This document shows positions 1-6,097 of a stretch of 23,192 nt of DNA, in pieces. The first letter of the stretch is position 1. Each line of letters opens with the position of its first letter. The stretch spans positions 1 to 23,192 of the forward strand of contig JAENXG010000013.1 in the NCBI GenBank assembly GCA_016649675.1, written 5' to 3'. The position numbers and the translations under genes were made by a program. Source of the stretch: Methyloceanibacter sp. (GTDB lineage: Bacteria > Pseudomonadota > Alphaproteobacteria > Rhizobiales > Methyloligellaceae). The notes under the pieces were generated by a model, which saw only the letters and a program-made list of their open reading frames with translations, did no database searches and was not told the DNA's origin.

Positions 1-343
1 CGAGCGCCGGCTGGCGCATTGAAAGCCCACCGAGCAGCACGGTCAGGATCAGCCCGATTTCGGTCGTCAGTCCGGGATCATCGTCGCGGGCGCGCCAGTA
101 GGCGAGAGCCGTCAACGCGATGACGCCAAGCGTCGCAATCGTCAGCAAGAGCTCGCCGCCGATCAGGACGCTAACAGCTCCCGCCAGCGAGGTAATCGTA
201 AACGTTCGGATCCCCGCCGGAGAACGCGACGGACCGTCGCCTTTGCGACGCTCCCGTTCGGCGCCGATCAAGAGGCCGACCCCAAGGGCAACGGCAAGGT
301 TCAGAATAACTGGATCGATAAAGGTCACACTCCCGGCGGCCAT
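1..343 (-). CDS. MgtC/SapB (DUF4010-type) membrane protein, N-terminal part, cut by window edge
   Basis: The reading frame starts at the ATG at 343 and runs off the left edge, giving about 114 residues. It opens with a hydrophobic segment containing AVALGVGLLIGAERERRK, followed by AGIRTF and two further hydrophobic helices. This LLIG-ERERRK...AGIRTF pattern is typical of the N-terminal domain of MgtC/SapB proteins, and the sequence looks most like the larger DUF4010 branch. An in-frame TGA lies 13 codons upstream, so the start cannot be much earlier. The role of DUF4010 proteins is not well established; MgtC itself is linked to growth at low magnesium. The gene lies downstream of a small membrane-peptide gene on the same strand. 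The C-terminal part is outside the window, so whether the gene is intact is unknown. Confidence 0.75.
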   Translation of the reverse strand, partial: MAAGSVTFIDPVILNLAVALGVGLLIGAERERRKGDGPSRSPAGIRTFTITSLAGAVSVLIGGELLLTIATLGVIALTALAYWRARDDDPGLTTEIGLILTVLLGGLSMRQPAL

Positions 344-436
344 CGATGGCGCCGGCCACCAGTCCCTGGCGCTGACAGCTCAGGGTGAGGCTGCGAAAAT
401 CACCAAATCACAGCGCTCGATATTCCGCCTGTCAGA

Positions 437-601
437 TCAAAGCCGACCCATGAGAAGCAGTACGACGAGGATGATCAGGATGATGCCGATGACACCCATG
501 CCGCCGTGACCGTAGCCGTAGCCGTAGCCGCCGAAGCGGCCACTGAAGCCACCGAGCAAGAAGATGACGAGGATGATGATGAGTATGAGACCTAGCGACA
601 T
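437..601 (-). CDS. small hydrophobic membrane peptide, DUF3309-like, 54 aa
   Basis: This 54-residue frame starts at ATG 601, preceded by GGAG seven bases upstream, and stops at TGA 437-439. The peptide is MSLGLILIIILVIFLLGG, then a Gly/Tyr/His-rich linker (FGGYGYGYGHGG), then a second hydrophobic stretch ending LLLMGRL. Two short membrane helices joined by a Gly/Tyr loop, the MSLG start and the LLLMGR-type end match the layout of small proteobacterial DUF3309 proteins, whose function is unknown to me. The good ribosome binding site and coherent two-helix design argue that it is real. The Gly-Tyr repeat with a histidine differs from the Pro/Trp-containing loop I associate with the family, so the family link is tentative. 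Confidence 0.72.
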   Translation of the reverse strand: MSLGLILIIILVIFLLGGFSGRFGGYGYGYGHGGMGVIGIILIILVVLLLMGRL

Positions 602-770
602 GATTTATCTCCGGTTGCAGTCCTAACCAAACATCGGGCCTCTTCGCACTCCGACTGTGAAGCCCTTGCTCGGCATTTTGCCCCTAAATTTTTGTCGATG
701 GAAAATTCCACATTTGCTGACGTTAAGCCAGAGCCGACAGTGTCCGCCCGAGCAATTGTCGGGCAGATGA

Positions 771-1164
771 CTATTCGGTCGTCTTCCCGTCGAAATGCTC
801 TTCGTCCGCCTCTGCGTCTGCCTTGGTGGCGTGCACCACGCCATCGCGATGGTTCGGCGGAGCGTAGAGCGTGTAGAGCTTCATCGGGCCCGACGGGCCG
901 TTGATGATGTTGTGGCGCGTACCGGCCGGGCACCAGGATCGCGAACCCCGGCTTGATATGATGCTCAACGCCATCGAGCACCGCTTTGCCTTCGCCTTCC
1001 TCAACCCGGAGCAACTGATCGAGCTGGTGCACCTCTGCCCCGATGTCTTCACCGGGCTTGAGGCTCATCACGACGAGCTGGCAGTTCTTGGCCGTATACA
1101 AGACCGTGCGGAACGTCGCGTTCTGTTGCGCTGCCTTTTCGATGCTGTGGACATAGCCTTTCAT
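771..1164 (-). pseudogene. cupin-domain protein, disrupted by a single-base frameshift
   Basis: Two adjacent minus-strand frames together make one ~130-residue cupin. The first, from ATG 1164, reads MKGYVHSIEKAAQQNATFRT, then a TAKNCQLVVMSLKPGEDIG block with the EVH and DQ metal-site residues of cupin motif 1, and continues to GFAILVP. The second supplies AGTRHNIINGPSGPMKLYTL, the RHNI part being cupin motif 2, and ends with PPNHRDGVVH and HFDGKTTE before the stop at 771-773. The switch falls at the C run that reads GGG at 928-930 on the plus strand; removing one base restores a continuous frame. The span of 394 bases is 3x131+1, as expected for one insertion. The gene is either a recent pseudogene or carries a sequencing error. 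Such small cupins usually bind a metal in a beta-barrel; the substrate is unknown. Confidence 0.82.
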
Positions 1165-1253
1165 AGCTTTTCTATACCCCATTTTTGAACTCGTCGGATG
1201 CTGTTGAAACCCGCAAGATTGGCGCCATAGGATATGGGTTAGGCCAAAATCAC

Positions 1254-1614
1254 CTATGGCAAGATGAAGAATGCAAAAGATGCCGCCGCCATTACGGCAG
1301 TTGCCGCCCAGCCCCAGATCGCCATCGACCGCGACAGCGTCAGCCGCCCCATGACCCTCGGATTGCGCACGATCAGCATCATCACGGCCATAAGCGGGGC
1401 TGCGAGCACACCGTTGACCACCGCCGCCCAATAGAGCGCGCGCACCGGATCAAATCCAACTACGCTAAGGGCCGCGCCAAGCAACGTAGCAACCGCTATC
1501 GTCGCATAGAAGGCGCGCGCCGTCGTCTGCGGCTCCGGTTACCAGGTCAGGACCCAGCCGTCGCCACAGCCTCAGCAGTGGCGAGCCTGTCCACTTTTCA
1601 GGTGCTTCGTTCAT
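1254..1614 (-). pseudogene. NRAMP-family divalent metal transporter remnant with internal deletion
   Basis: ATG 1614, behind a purine-rich AGGTAGGGTG, opens a frame of 31 residues ending RRLGPDLVTGAADD. The GP-LVTGAADD motif is the hallmark of NRAMP helix 1. The sequence then jumps, in another frame, to ARAFYATIAVATLLGAALSV, VGFDPVRALYWAAVVNGVLA and three more hydrophobic blocks ending FAFFILP at the stop 1254-1256. That is the C-terminal end of the same family (about helices 9-11). Intact members have roughly 400-450 residues, so about 300 are missing, and the join near 1515-1530 is out of frame: the N-terminal frame stops soon after. NRAMP proteins import manganese or iron with protons. This copy cannot be functional. 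The 210 bases between it and pccB contain nothing I can identify. Confidence 0.8.
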
Positions 1615-1824
1615 CACCCTACCTAGCTGCATACGAACGGGCGCGCGCCCTCAGAACCGCGATAGCCGATACTGAACCGACATTTCACAGGCGCGAAAGC
1701 GGATTAAATGAGTCCCGCTGCGCGCGCCCTGCAGATCGACGCCTTCGACGGCCCTGTGCGCGTGATCATGCCCGGCATAGTGGGCATCGTGAGCGTACCC
1801 ACTCTCCAACGCCTCCCGCCCCCG

Positions 1825-3357
1825 TCACAGCGGGATGTTGTCGTGCTTCTTCCAGGGGTTCTCGACATGCTTGTTGCGCAGCATCTGCAGCGCGCGGGCG
1901 ATGCGCTTGCGCGTGCCGTGCGGCATGATCACCTCGTCGATATAGCCCCGCTCCGCCGCCACGAACGGATTGGCGAAGCGCGTCTGATACTCGTCGATAC
2001 GCTTCTTGATCTTGGCGGGATCGCCGAGCTCGGCGCGATACAAAATCTCGACGGCGCCCTTGGCGCCCATCACCGCGATCTCAGCCGTGGGCCAGGCATA
2101 GTTCACATCGCCTCGGATATGCTTCGAAGACATAACGTCGTAGGCCCCGCCATAGGCCTTGCGCGTGATCACGGTGACCTTCGGCACCGTGGCCTCGGTG
2201 AAGGCGAAGAGCAGCTTGGCGCCGTGCTTGATCAGCCCGCCATATTCCTGGTCGGTCCCCGGCAGGAAGCCCGGCACGTCGACGAAGGTGACGATGGGCA
2301 CGTTGAAGGCGTCGCAGAAGCGCACGAAACGAGCCGCTTTGCGCGAGGCGTCGCTGTCGAGCACGCCCGCTAGGAACATCGGCTGGTTGGCGACGATGCC
2401 GATGGTGCGTCCTTCCATGCGGGCGAAGCCCACGACGATGTTGCGGGCGAACGTCTCCTGGATCTCGAAGAAGTCGCCCTCGTCCACGACCTTATGGATC
2501 AGCTCCTTGATGTCGTAGGGCTTGTTGGGGTGATTGGGGATCAGCGTGTCGAGCGACTTCTCGCAGCGGTCCCACGGGTCGCGCGTCGGCAGCTCCGGCA
2601 CGCCCGAGAGATTGCTCGATGGCAGGAAGTCCATGAGCCGCCGCATCTGCAGGAGCACCTCGACGTCGTTGTCATAGGCGCCGTCGGCGATCGACGACTT
2701 CGTCGTATGGACAATTGCTCCGCCGAGCTGCTCGGCCGTCACCTCCTCCTTGGTCACCGTCTTCACCACGTCGGGACCGGTCACGAACATGTAGGAAGTG
2801 TCTTTGACCATGAAGATGAAGTCGGTCATGGCCGGCGAATAGACGTCGCCGCCGGCGCACGGCCCCATGATCACCGAGATTTGCGGGATGACGCCCGAGG
2901 CGAGCACGTTGCGCAGGAACACCTCGCCATAGCCGCCGAGCGCCGCCACCCCTTCCTGGATGCGCGCGCCGCCGGCGTCGAACAGGCCGATGATCGGCGC
3001 CCGGTTCTGCAGCGCCATGTCCTGGATCTTGATCATCTTGTTGGCGTGGGCTTCTGACAGGGACCCGCCGAACACGGTGAAGTCCTTGGCGAAGACATAG
3101 GTCACGCGGCCGTTGATGGTGCCCCAGCCGGTGACCACGCCGTCGCCGGGGACCTTGGTCTCCGCCATGCCGAACTCGGTGCCGCGGTGCTCGACGAACA
3201 TGTCGAACTCCTCGAACGAGCCTTCGTCGAGCAGAAGGTCGAGGCGCTCGCGTGCGGTGAGCTTGCCGCGGGCATGCTGGGCCTCGATGCGCTTGGGGCC
3301 GCCGCCGGCGCGGGCCCTGTCGCGGCGAATTTCAAGCTCTTCCAGGACTTCCTTCAT
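1825..3357 (-). CDS. pccB: propionyl-CoA carboxylase beta subunit
   Basis: The protein is the carboxyltransferase subunit of propionyl-CoA carboxylase, which moves the carboxyl group from biotin (carried on the alpha subunit) to propionyl-CoA to give methylmalonyl-CoA in the cytoplasm. The 510 residues match the usual length. Visible family features are the N-terminal ARGKLTARERLDLLLDEGSF block, GGARIQEG and MGPCAGGDVYSPA in the first crotonase-like half, and FVDVPGFLPGTDQE and RKAYGGAYDVMSSKH in the second. I place the start at ATG 3357 because GGGGAG lies 7 bases upstream and the next ATG, 48 bases earlier, would add an untypical extension. No pccA is in the window. The gene lies downstream of the ATP12-type gene on the same strand, with an 85-base gap. 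Confidence 0.96.
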   Translation of the reverse strand: MKEVLEELEIRRDRARAGGGPKRIEAQHARGKLTARERLDLLLDEGSFEEFDMFVEHRGTEFGMAETKVPGDGVVTGWGTINGRVTYVFAKDFTVFGGSLSEAHANKMIKIQDMALQNRAPIIGLFDAGGARIQEGVAALGGYGEVFLRNVLASGVIPQISVIMGPCAGGDVYSPAMTDFIFMVKDTSYMFVTGPDVVKTVTKEEVTAEQLGGAIVHTTKSSIADGAYDNDVEVLLQMRRLMDFLPSSNLSGVPELPTRDPWDRCEKSLDTLIPNHPNKPYDIKELIHKVVDEGDFFEIQETFARNIVVGFARMEGRTIGIVANQPMFLAGVLDSDASRKAARFVRFCDAFNVPIVTFVDVPGFLPGTDQEYGGLIKHGAKLLFAFTEATVPKVTVITRKAYGGAYDVMSSKHIRGDVNYAWPTAEIAVMGAKGAVEILYRAELGDPAKIKKRIDEYQTRFANPFVAAERGYIDEVIMPHGTRKRIARALQMLRNKHVENPWKKHDNIPL

Positions 3358-3442
3358 AGCCGCTCCCCATGTGACGCGCCCATGACGGTGAATAGCATGG
3401 GCCACAACTCGCGCAAATGGCCGGAAGGCTTACCTCTCCGCT

Positions 3443-4204
3443 TTAAGCCCCAAGCAGGCGACCGAAGCGCGCTGCGGCGGCAAAGTCGCGCCAGCGGTTC
3501 TCGCGGCGCGCGGCGGCATCAGCGTCCTCGCCCCATTGGCTGATCTGCCAGTCCTCATCGACATGGGCAGCCTTCCACGCCTCTTCCGGCGTGAGGTGCT
3601 GAAGCGCCACGGCGAGAGCAAGCAGCGCCGATCCCGTCAGCGAGGTCATCACGTGCAGCGCGGCGAGGCGAAACGCATCGAGACCCTCAAGCTCCCCTGC
3701 GATCCCTTGGAGAGCGGCTTCGGGCTGCGCCACGTGGACGATGCCTTCGGCGAGAAGCAAAGACGCCTTGAGCGTGGACTTGGCCCAGGCGAGCACAGGG
3801 TTCCATTGCTCGCCTTGCGCGGCCACCAGCCCCTTAGGCCCTTCCGCCCGGTAGCAGAGCAGGTCTGAGCCGGCATGCGCCAGGATGTCGTCGATGACCG
3901 CGCCCTCGCGCCCGCGCACGCCGTCGATGGCGCTGTTGGCGAGCCTGGTGAGCGGCATCGTCTCGGGATCGATGCGCTCCCCTTGCGCGCGCCACTCCTC
4001 GACAACGGCCTCGGCGAGCTTGACGGTCGGCAGCACGAGCGGGGCTTTGCCCGGCGTGCGCACAGTCTTGCCGTCGAGCAGAAGGGCTGCCCGCCCCTCC
4101 CCCTCATCCTTGATGGCGACATCTTTATAGAAGCGCTTGGGGAGCGCGGTCTTTCGCTCTCTGCCACTGCCGCTCGCCGGCACGGACTTGTCGGACCCTT
4201 GCAT
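3443..4204 (-). CDS. ATP12-family F1-ATPase assembly chaperone
   Basis: This 253-residue protein matches the ATP12 chaperone family (in mitochondria, ATP12 binds the F1 alpha subunit during assembly of the catalytic hexamer). The N-terminal part shows the typical LPKRFYKDV, LLDGKTVRTPGKAPLVLP and EEWRAQGERIDPETMPLTRL blocks; the C-terminal part has WAKSTL, LHVMTSLTGSALLALAV, EEAWKAAHVDEDWQ and the Trp-Gly-Glu-Asp motif. I prefer ATG 4204 because AGGGG lies 8 bases upstream; an ATG at 4237 lacks such a site. Positioned between rluC and pccB on the same strand, as I recall for rhizobia, where a HAD-phosphatase gene often sits beside it; none is present here. A role in bacterial ATP synthase assembly is inferred from the family. 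Confidence 0.93.
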   Translation of the reverse strand: MQGSDKSVPASGSGRERKTALPKRFYKDVAIKDEGEGRAALLLDGKTVRTPGKAPLVLPTVKLAEAVVEEWRAQGERIDPETMPLTRLANSAIDGVRGREGAVIDDILAHAGSDLLCYRAEGPKGLVAAQGEQWNPVLAWAKSTLKASLLLAEGIVHVAQPEAALQGIAGELEGLDAFRLAALHVMTSLTGSALLALAVALQHLTPEEAWKAAHVDEDWQISQWGEDADAAARRENRWRDFAAAARFGRLLGA

Positions 4205-4392
4205 CGCGCGTCCCCTCTCATCGCTTGTACCGCGCAACAGGCGAGCCTCGATAGGCTTGCGATTTATTTCTGTTGAACTGGGTTTGTTCGCTCGCTTGCT
4301 TGCTTTTCAGGTAACCTGCAAGCGTGAAGCGGGGCTTCAATGAGCATCCGAAAGGACTGTCAGATGGGTAGACTCTGGGCAAGGCTCTAAGC

Positions 4393-4827
4393 TTGCTTGC
4401 CGCCTTTGGACTCTTCGCGTCCGGCAATTTCGCGCGCGCCGCCGACCCCGCGTTCGGCGGCAAGTATGCGAACGATGCTGACAAGGCGGTCAAGCTTGCC
4501 AAGCAGTTGAAGTGCGGCTTCCAGGGCTTGCGCTGGAGCAAGGGTACGAGCGGGCACCTCGCCTGGTGTCTGGTCGTCGACGAAACGCTTGCACAGTCGG
4601 AAAGCGACATCCGCGCCAAGGACCTGAAGGACTGCACCTGCGACTGGTATGCCGACCAGACCATGGTCCAGATCGCGAGCAATATCGCCAACAAATGCGG
4701 GTTCACCGGCTTGCGTTGGCTCGACGACAAAAAGGCTCACCACGATTGGTGCTTCACGATGGATCCTGGTTTCGGTGCCATGAAGAACGAGATCAAGATC
4801 CGCGACCAAATGCTGAAAGGCTGCTAG
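4393..4827 (+). CDS. exported cysteine-rich protein with two copies of an unrecognised motif; 5' end probably frameshifted
   Basis: The open frame (residues counted from TTG 4393) begins with the tail of a signal peptide (LAAFGLFASGNFARA-AD) and a mature part of about 128 residues. The mature part contains a clear internal duplication: C41-GFQGLRW...H55-LA-WC59...C81 and C102-GFTGLRW...H116-HD-WC120...C144, with identical 18-residue Cys-Cys spacing and a 61-residue period. C83 is the only unpaired extra cysteine. The protein probably acts in the periplasm or outside, stabilised by disulfides; I do not recognise the family. No good in-frame start exists after the TAG at 4369. An ATG at 4364 with AAAGGA upstream is one base out of frame: adding one G at 4377-4379 would give MGRLWGKALSLLAAFG, an ideal signal peptide. 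The gene runs divergently from the ATP12 gene and convergently with rluC. Confidence 0.75.
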   Translation: MLAAFGLFASGNFARAADPAFGGKYANDADKAVKLAKQLKCGFQGLRWSKGTSGHLAWCLVVDETLAQSESDIRAKDLKDCTCDWYADQTMVQIASNIANKCGFTGLRWLDDKKAHHDWCFTMDPGFGAMKNEIKIRDQMLKGC

Positions 4828-4849
4828 GCGCCTATCGGCTCACCCAGCG

Positions 4850-5830
4850 TCATCCGGCATCTTCCTCCCGCGCCTCGAAGCCGAACGCGGCAAAGGCGTG
4901 CGTCATATGCTCCGGCAAGGGCGCCGTGACATCGACCACCCCTTCTCCGGAAGGGTGAGGAAAACTGATGCGCCGCGCAAGGAGGTGAAGCTTGTTCGGG
5001 ATGCCCTCGGGCAAGTCTTCGTCGCCGTGATATTTCTCATCGCCGAGGATGGGATGGCCGAGGATCGCCATATGGGCGCGGAGCTGGTGCTGCCGCCCGG
5101 TGACGGGCTTCAGCGAGACGAAGGCGACTTGCTGCCCTGCCCTGTCGACGACGGCATAATGAGTCACCGCCGACTGCGCGACGTCCTGCTCCCCGGGGCG
5201 GGCTTTCCGCACGCGGTCGCCTTCCGGCCCTGACGCCTTGACCAGCGCCGCCTCAACCTTGCCCTGCGGCGGCCGCGGAACGCCCTTCACCAGCGCCCAA
5301 TAGATCTTCCGCACTGAGCGGGTCTGGAAGGCGCGCCCGAGCTTCGCCGCGACCGACCGCCGCTTGGCGATGACGAGCACGCCTGAGGTGTCGCGGTCGA
5401 GCCGGTGCACCAGGCGGGGCCGCGTGTCCGGGCCGTCGCCTAAGCCTTCGAGCAGCCGGTCGATATGGTGGGTGGTCTTGGTGCCGCCCTGCACCGCGAT
5501 CCCTGGCGGTTTGTTGAGCACCAGGAGATCGTCGTCCTCGTAAAGCGTGATGGAGGCGAGGAAATCGCGATCCGCCTTCGACAGCTTGTGCTTCGGTCCA
5601 GGCGGCGGGGCCACATCGGGGAGCGGCGGCACCCGCACCGCCTGGCCTGCGGCGAGCCGCGTGCTCGCCTTGGCGCGGCCGCCATCGACCCTCACCTGCC
5701 CGGTGCGGAGCAGCTTCTCGAGCCGGCTATGGGGCAGCGTCGCGTAATGAGTCTTGAACCAGCGGTCGAGCCGCATGCCGTCCTCGGCAGCGCTGACATT
5801 GCGGGTTTCGACCGCCGATCTCTGCGTCAT
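4850..5830 (-). CDS. rluC: RluA-family 23S rRNA pseudouridine synthase (RluC-like)
   Basis: The 326-residue protein converts uridines to pseudouridine in rRNA. An N-terminal S4 RNA-binding domain covers about residues 18-70 (DGMRLDRWFK, SRLEKLLRTGQVRVDG). The catalytic domain follows, with LLVLNKPPGIAVQGG and the family signature HRLDRDTSG, where D145 is the expected nucleophile. Further family blocks are RKIYWALVKGVP, TGRQHQLRAHMAILGHPILGDEKY and LHLLARRISFPHP. The start at ATG 5830 has GAGG close upstream. The assignment to RluC rather than RluD rests on overall resemblance and gene neighbourhood, so the exact target uridines are not certain. It runs divergently from the fluoride operon; its own promoter must lie within 5831-5930. 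Confidence 0.93.
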   Translation of the reverse strand: MTQRSAVETRNVSAAEDGMRLDRWFKTHYATLPHSRLEKLLRTGQVRVDGGRAKASTRLAAGQAVRVPPLPDVAPPPGPKHKLSKADRDFLASITLYEDDDLLVLNKPPGIAVQGGTKTTHHIDRLLEGLGDGPDTRPRLVHRLDRDTSGVLVIAKRRSVAAKLGRAFQTRSVRKIYWALVKGVPRPPQGKVEAALVKASGPEGDRVRKARPGEQDVAQSAVTHYAVVDRAGQQVAFVSLKPVTGRQHQLRAHMAILGHPILGDEKYHGDEDLPEGIPNKLHLLARRISFPHPSGEGVVDVTAPLPEHMTHAFAAFGFEAREEDAG

Positions 5831-5888
5831 TGAGCCTCAGAGGTTGAAGCGAAATCAGGATTTGGGAACCATAGTCCGCCAATTGGAC

Positions 5889-5916
5889 TTGATCGGCTAT
5901 GAGACTCAGTTAGCAT
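5889..5916 (+). promoter_or_regulatory. probable sigma-70-type promoter of the fluoride operon
   Basis: TTGATC at 5889-5894 and TAGCAT at 5911-5916 are separated by 16 bases, an acceptable -35/-10 pair. Transcription would start near 5923, just before the riboswitch at about 5931, so almost the entire leader is the RNA switch. The matches are imperfect; the assignment rests partly on position. Confidence 0.45.
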
Positions 5917-5930
5917 CAGAAGCGAAAATT

Positions 5931-5982
5931 CGAAGGGGATGGAGTCCCCCTAAACCGCCCCTTGGCTAATGACTCCTACCGC
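5931..5982 (+). promoter_or_regulatory. fluoride riboswitch aptamer (crcB motif)
   Basis: The sequence fits the crcB-motif consensus. P1 pairs GGGG (5935-5938) with CCCC (5946-5949) around the loop AUGGAGU. UAAACC follows, then a short P2 pairing GCC (5957-5959) with GGC (5964-5966), then the signature CUAAUGACUCCUACC (5966-5980). The loop GGAGU (5941-5945) can pair with ACUCC (5972-5976), which is the pseudoknot that encloses fluoride in characterised members. The gene order downstream (ion antiporter, UspA, CrcB, DUF190) is what is expected of this riboswitch class. It should switch transcription on when fluoride is bound. Confidence 0.95.
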
Positions 5983-6003
5983 AAGTTTGCTATGCGGTGG
6001 GAG
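5973..6003 (+). promoter_or_regulatory. expression-platform hairpin (anti-antiterminator) of the fluoride riboswitch
   Basis: CUCCUACCGCA (5973-5983) pairs with UGCGGUGGGAG (5993-6003): 11 pairs including one U-G wobble, with a 9-base loop. The 5' arm contains the CUCC of the aptamer pseudoknot, so the hairpin and the fluoride-bound aptamer exclude each other. The 3' arm also holds GCGGUGGG (5994-6001), which can instead pair with CCCGCCGC (6017-6024), the 5' arm of the terminator. No U-run follows this hairpin, so it is not itself a terminator. Confidence 0.7.
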
Positions 6004-6004
6004 G

Positions 6005-6076
6005 TTAAGTCCGCAACCCGCCGCGAGGCGGGTTTTGTTTTGTCACCCCCGCCCTCCGGCCGTTTCGCGGACTTAA
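6005..6076 (+). repeat. 10-bp perfect inverted repeat flanking the leader terminator
   Basis: TTAAGTCCGC (6005-6014) and GCGGACTTAA (6067-6076) are exact reverse complements. The left arm abuts the terminator stem on its 5' side and the right arm ends 10 bases before the AAGGAGG ribosome binding site (6087-6093). In RNA the two arms could form a stem enclosing the terminator. The pairing is seen in the sequence; a function is not demonstrated. Confidence 0.55.
6015..6041 (+). terminator. intrinsic terminator in the fluoride operon leader
   Basis: AACCCGCC (6015-6022) and GGCGGGUU (6027-6034) form a perfect 8-bp stem closed by a GCGA tetraloop of the GNRA type, followed by UUGUUUU. It lies 57 bases before the antiporter start, so it would attenuate the operon when no fluoride is present. 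Confidence 0.87.
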
Positions 6077-6097
6077 GGACGACGCCAAGGAGGCGAC

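Noticed and set aside
746..764. GCCCGA/TCGGGC inverted repeat just after the cupin stop, possible terminator
   Set aside because: The stem is only 6 bp with a 7-base loop and no T-run follows on the minus strand, so I do not call it.
1224..1260. GCCATAGG/CCTATGGC inverted repeat at the end of the NRAMP remnant
   Set aside because: An 8-bp stem with a 21-base loop and no T-run; it may be chance or a leftover of a terminator, and no function can be supported.
592..1431. A 279-codon minus-strand frame covering the cupin and part of the transporter remnant
   Set aside because: Only the stretch from 1164 down to about 930 carries conserved cupin sequence; the rest is out-of-frame translation of the NRAMP end and of the second cupin half.
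1720..1805. Minus-strand His-rich frame (AHDAHYAGHDHAH) in the gap after pccB
   Set aside because: Too short, without start or ribosome site, and soon interrupted by stops; histidine-rich frames are common opposite GC-rich DNA.
4387..4809. A 140-codon minus-strand frame opposite the cysteine-rich gene
   Set aside because: The plus-strand frame has a signal peptide and a duplicated Cys motif; the antisense frame shows only periodic hydrophobic filler.
5973..6003. Strong hairpin after the fluoride aptamer read as the terminator
   Set aside because: It is followed by GUUAAGU, not a U-run. The next hairpin (6015-6034) has the U-run, so the first one is better seen as the competing switch hairpin.
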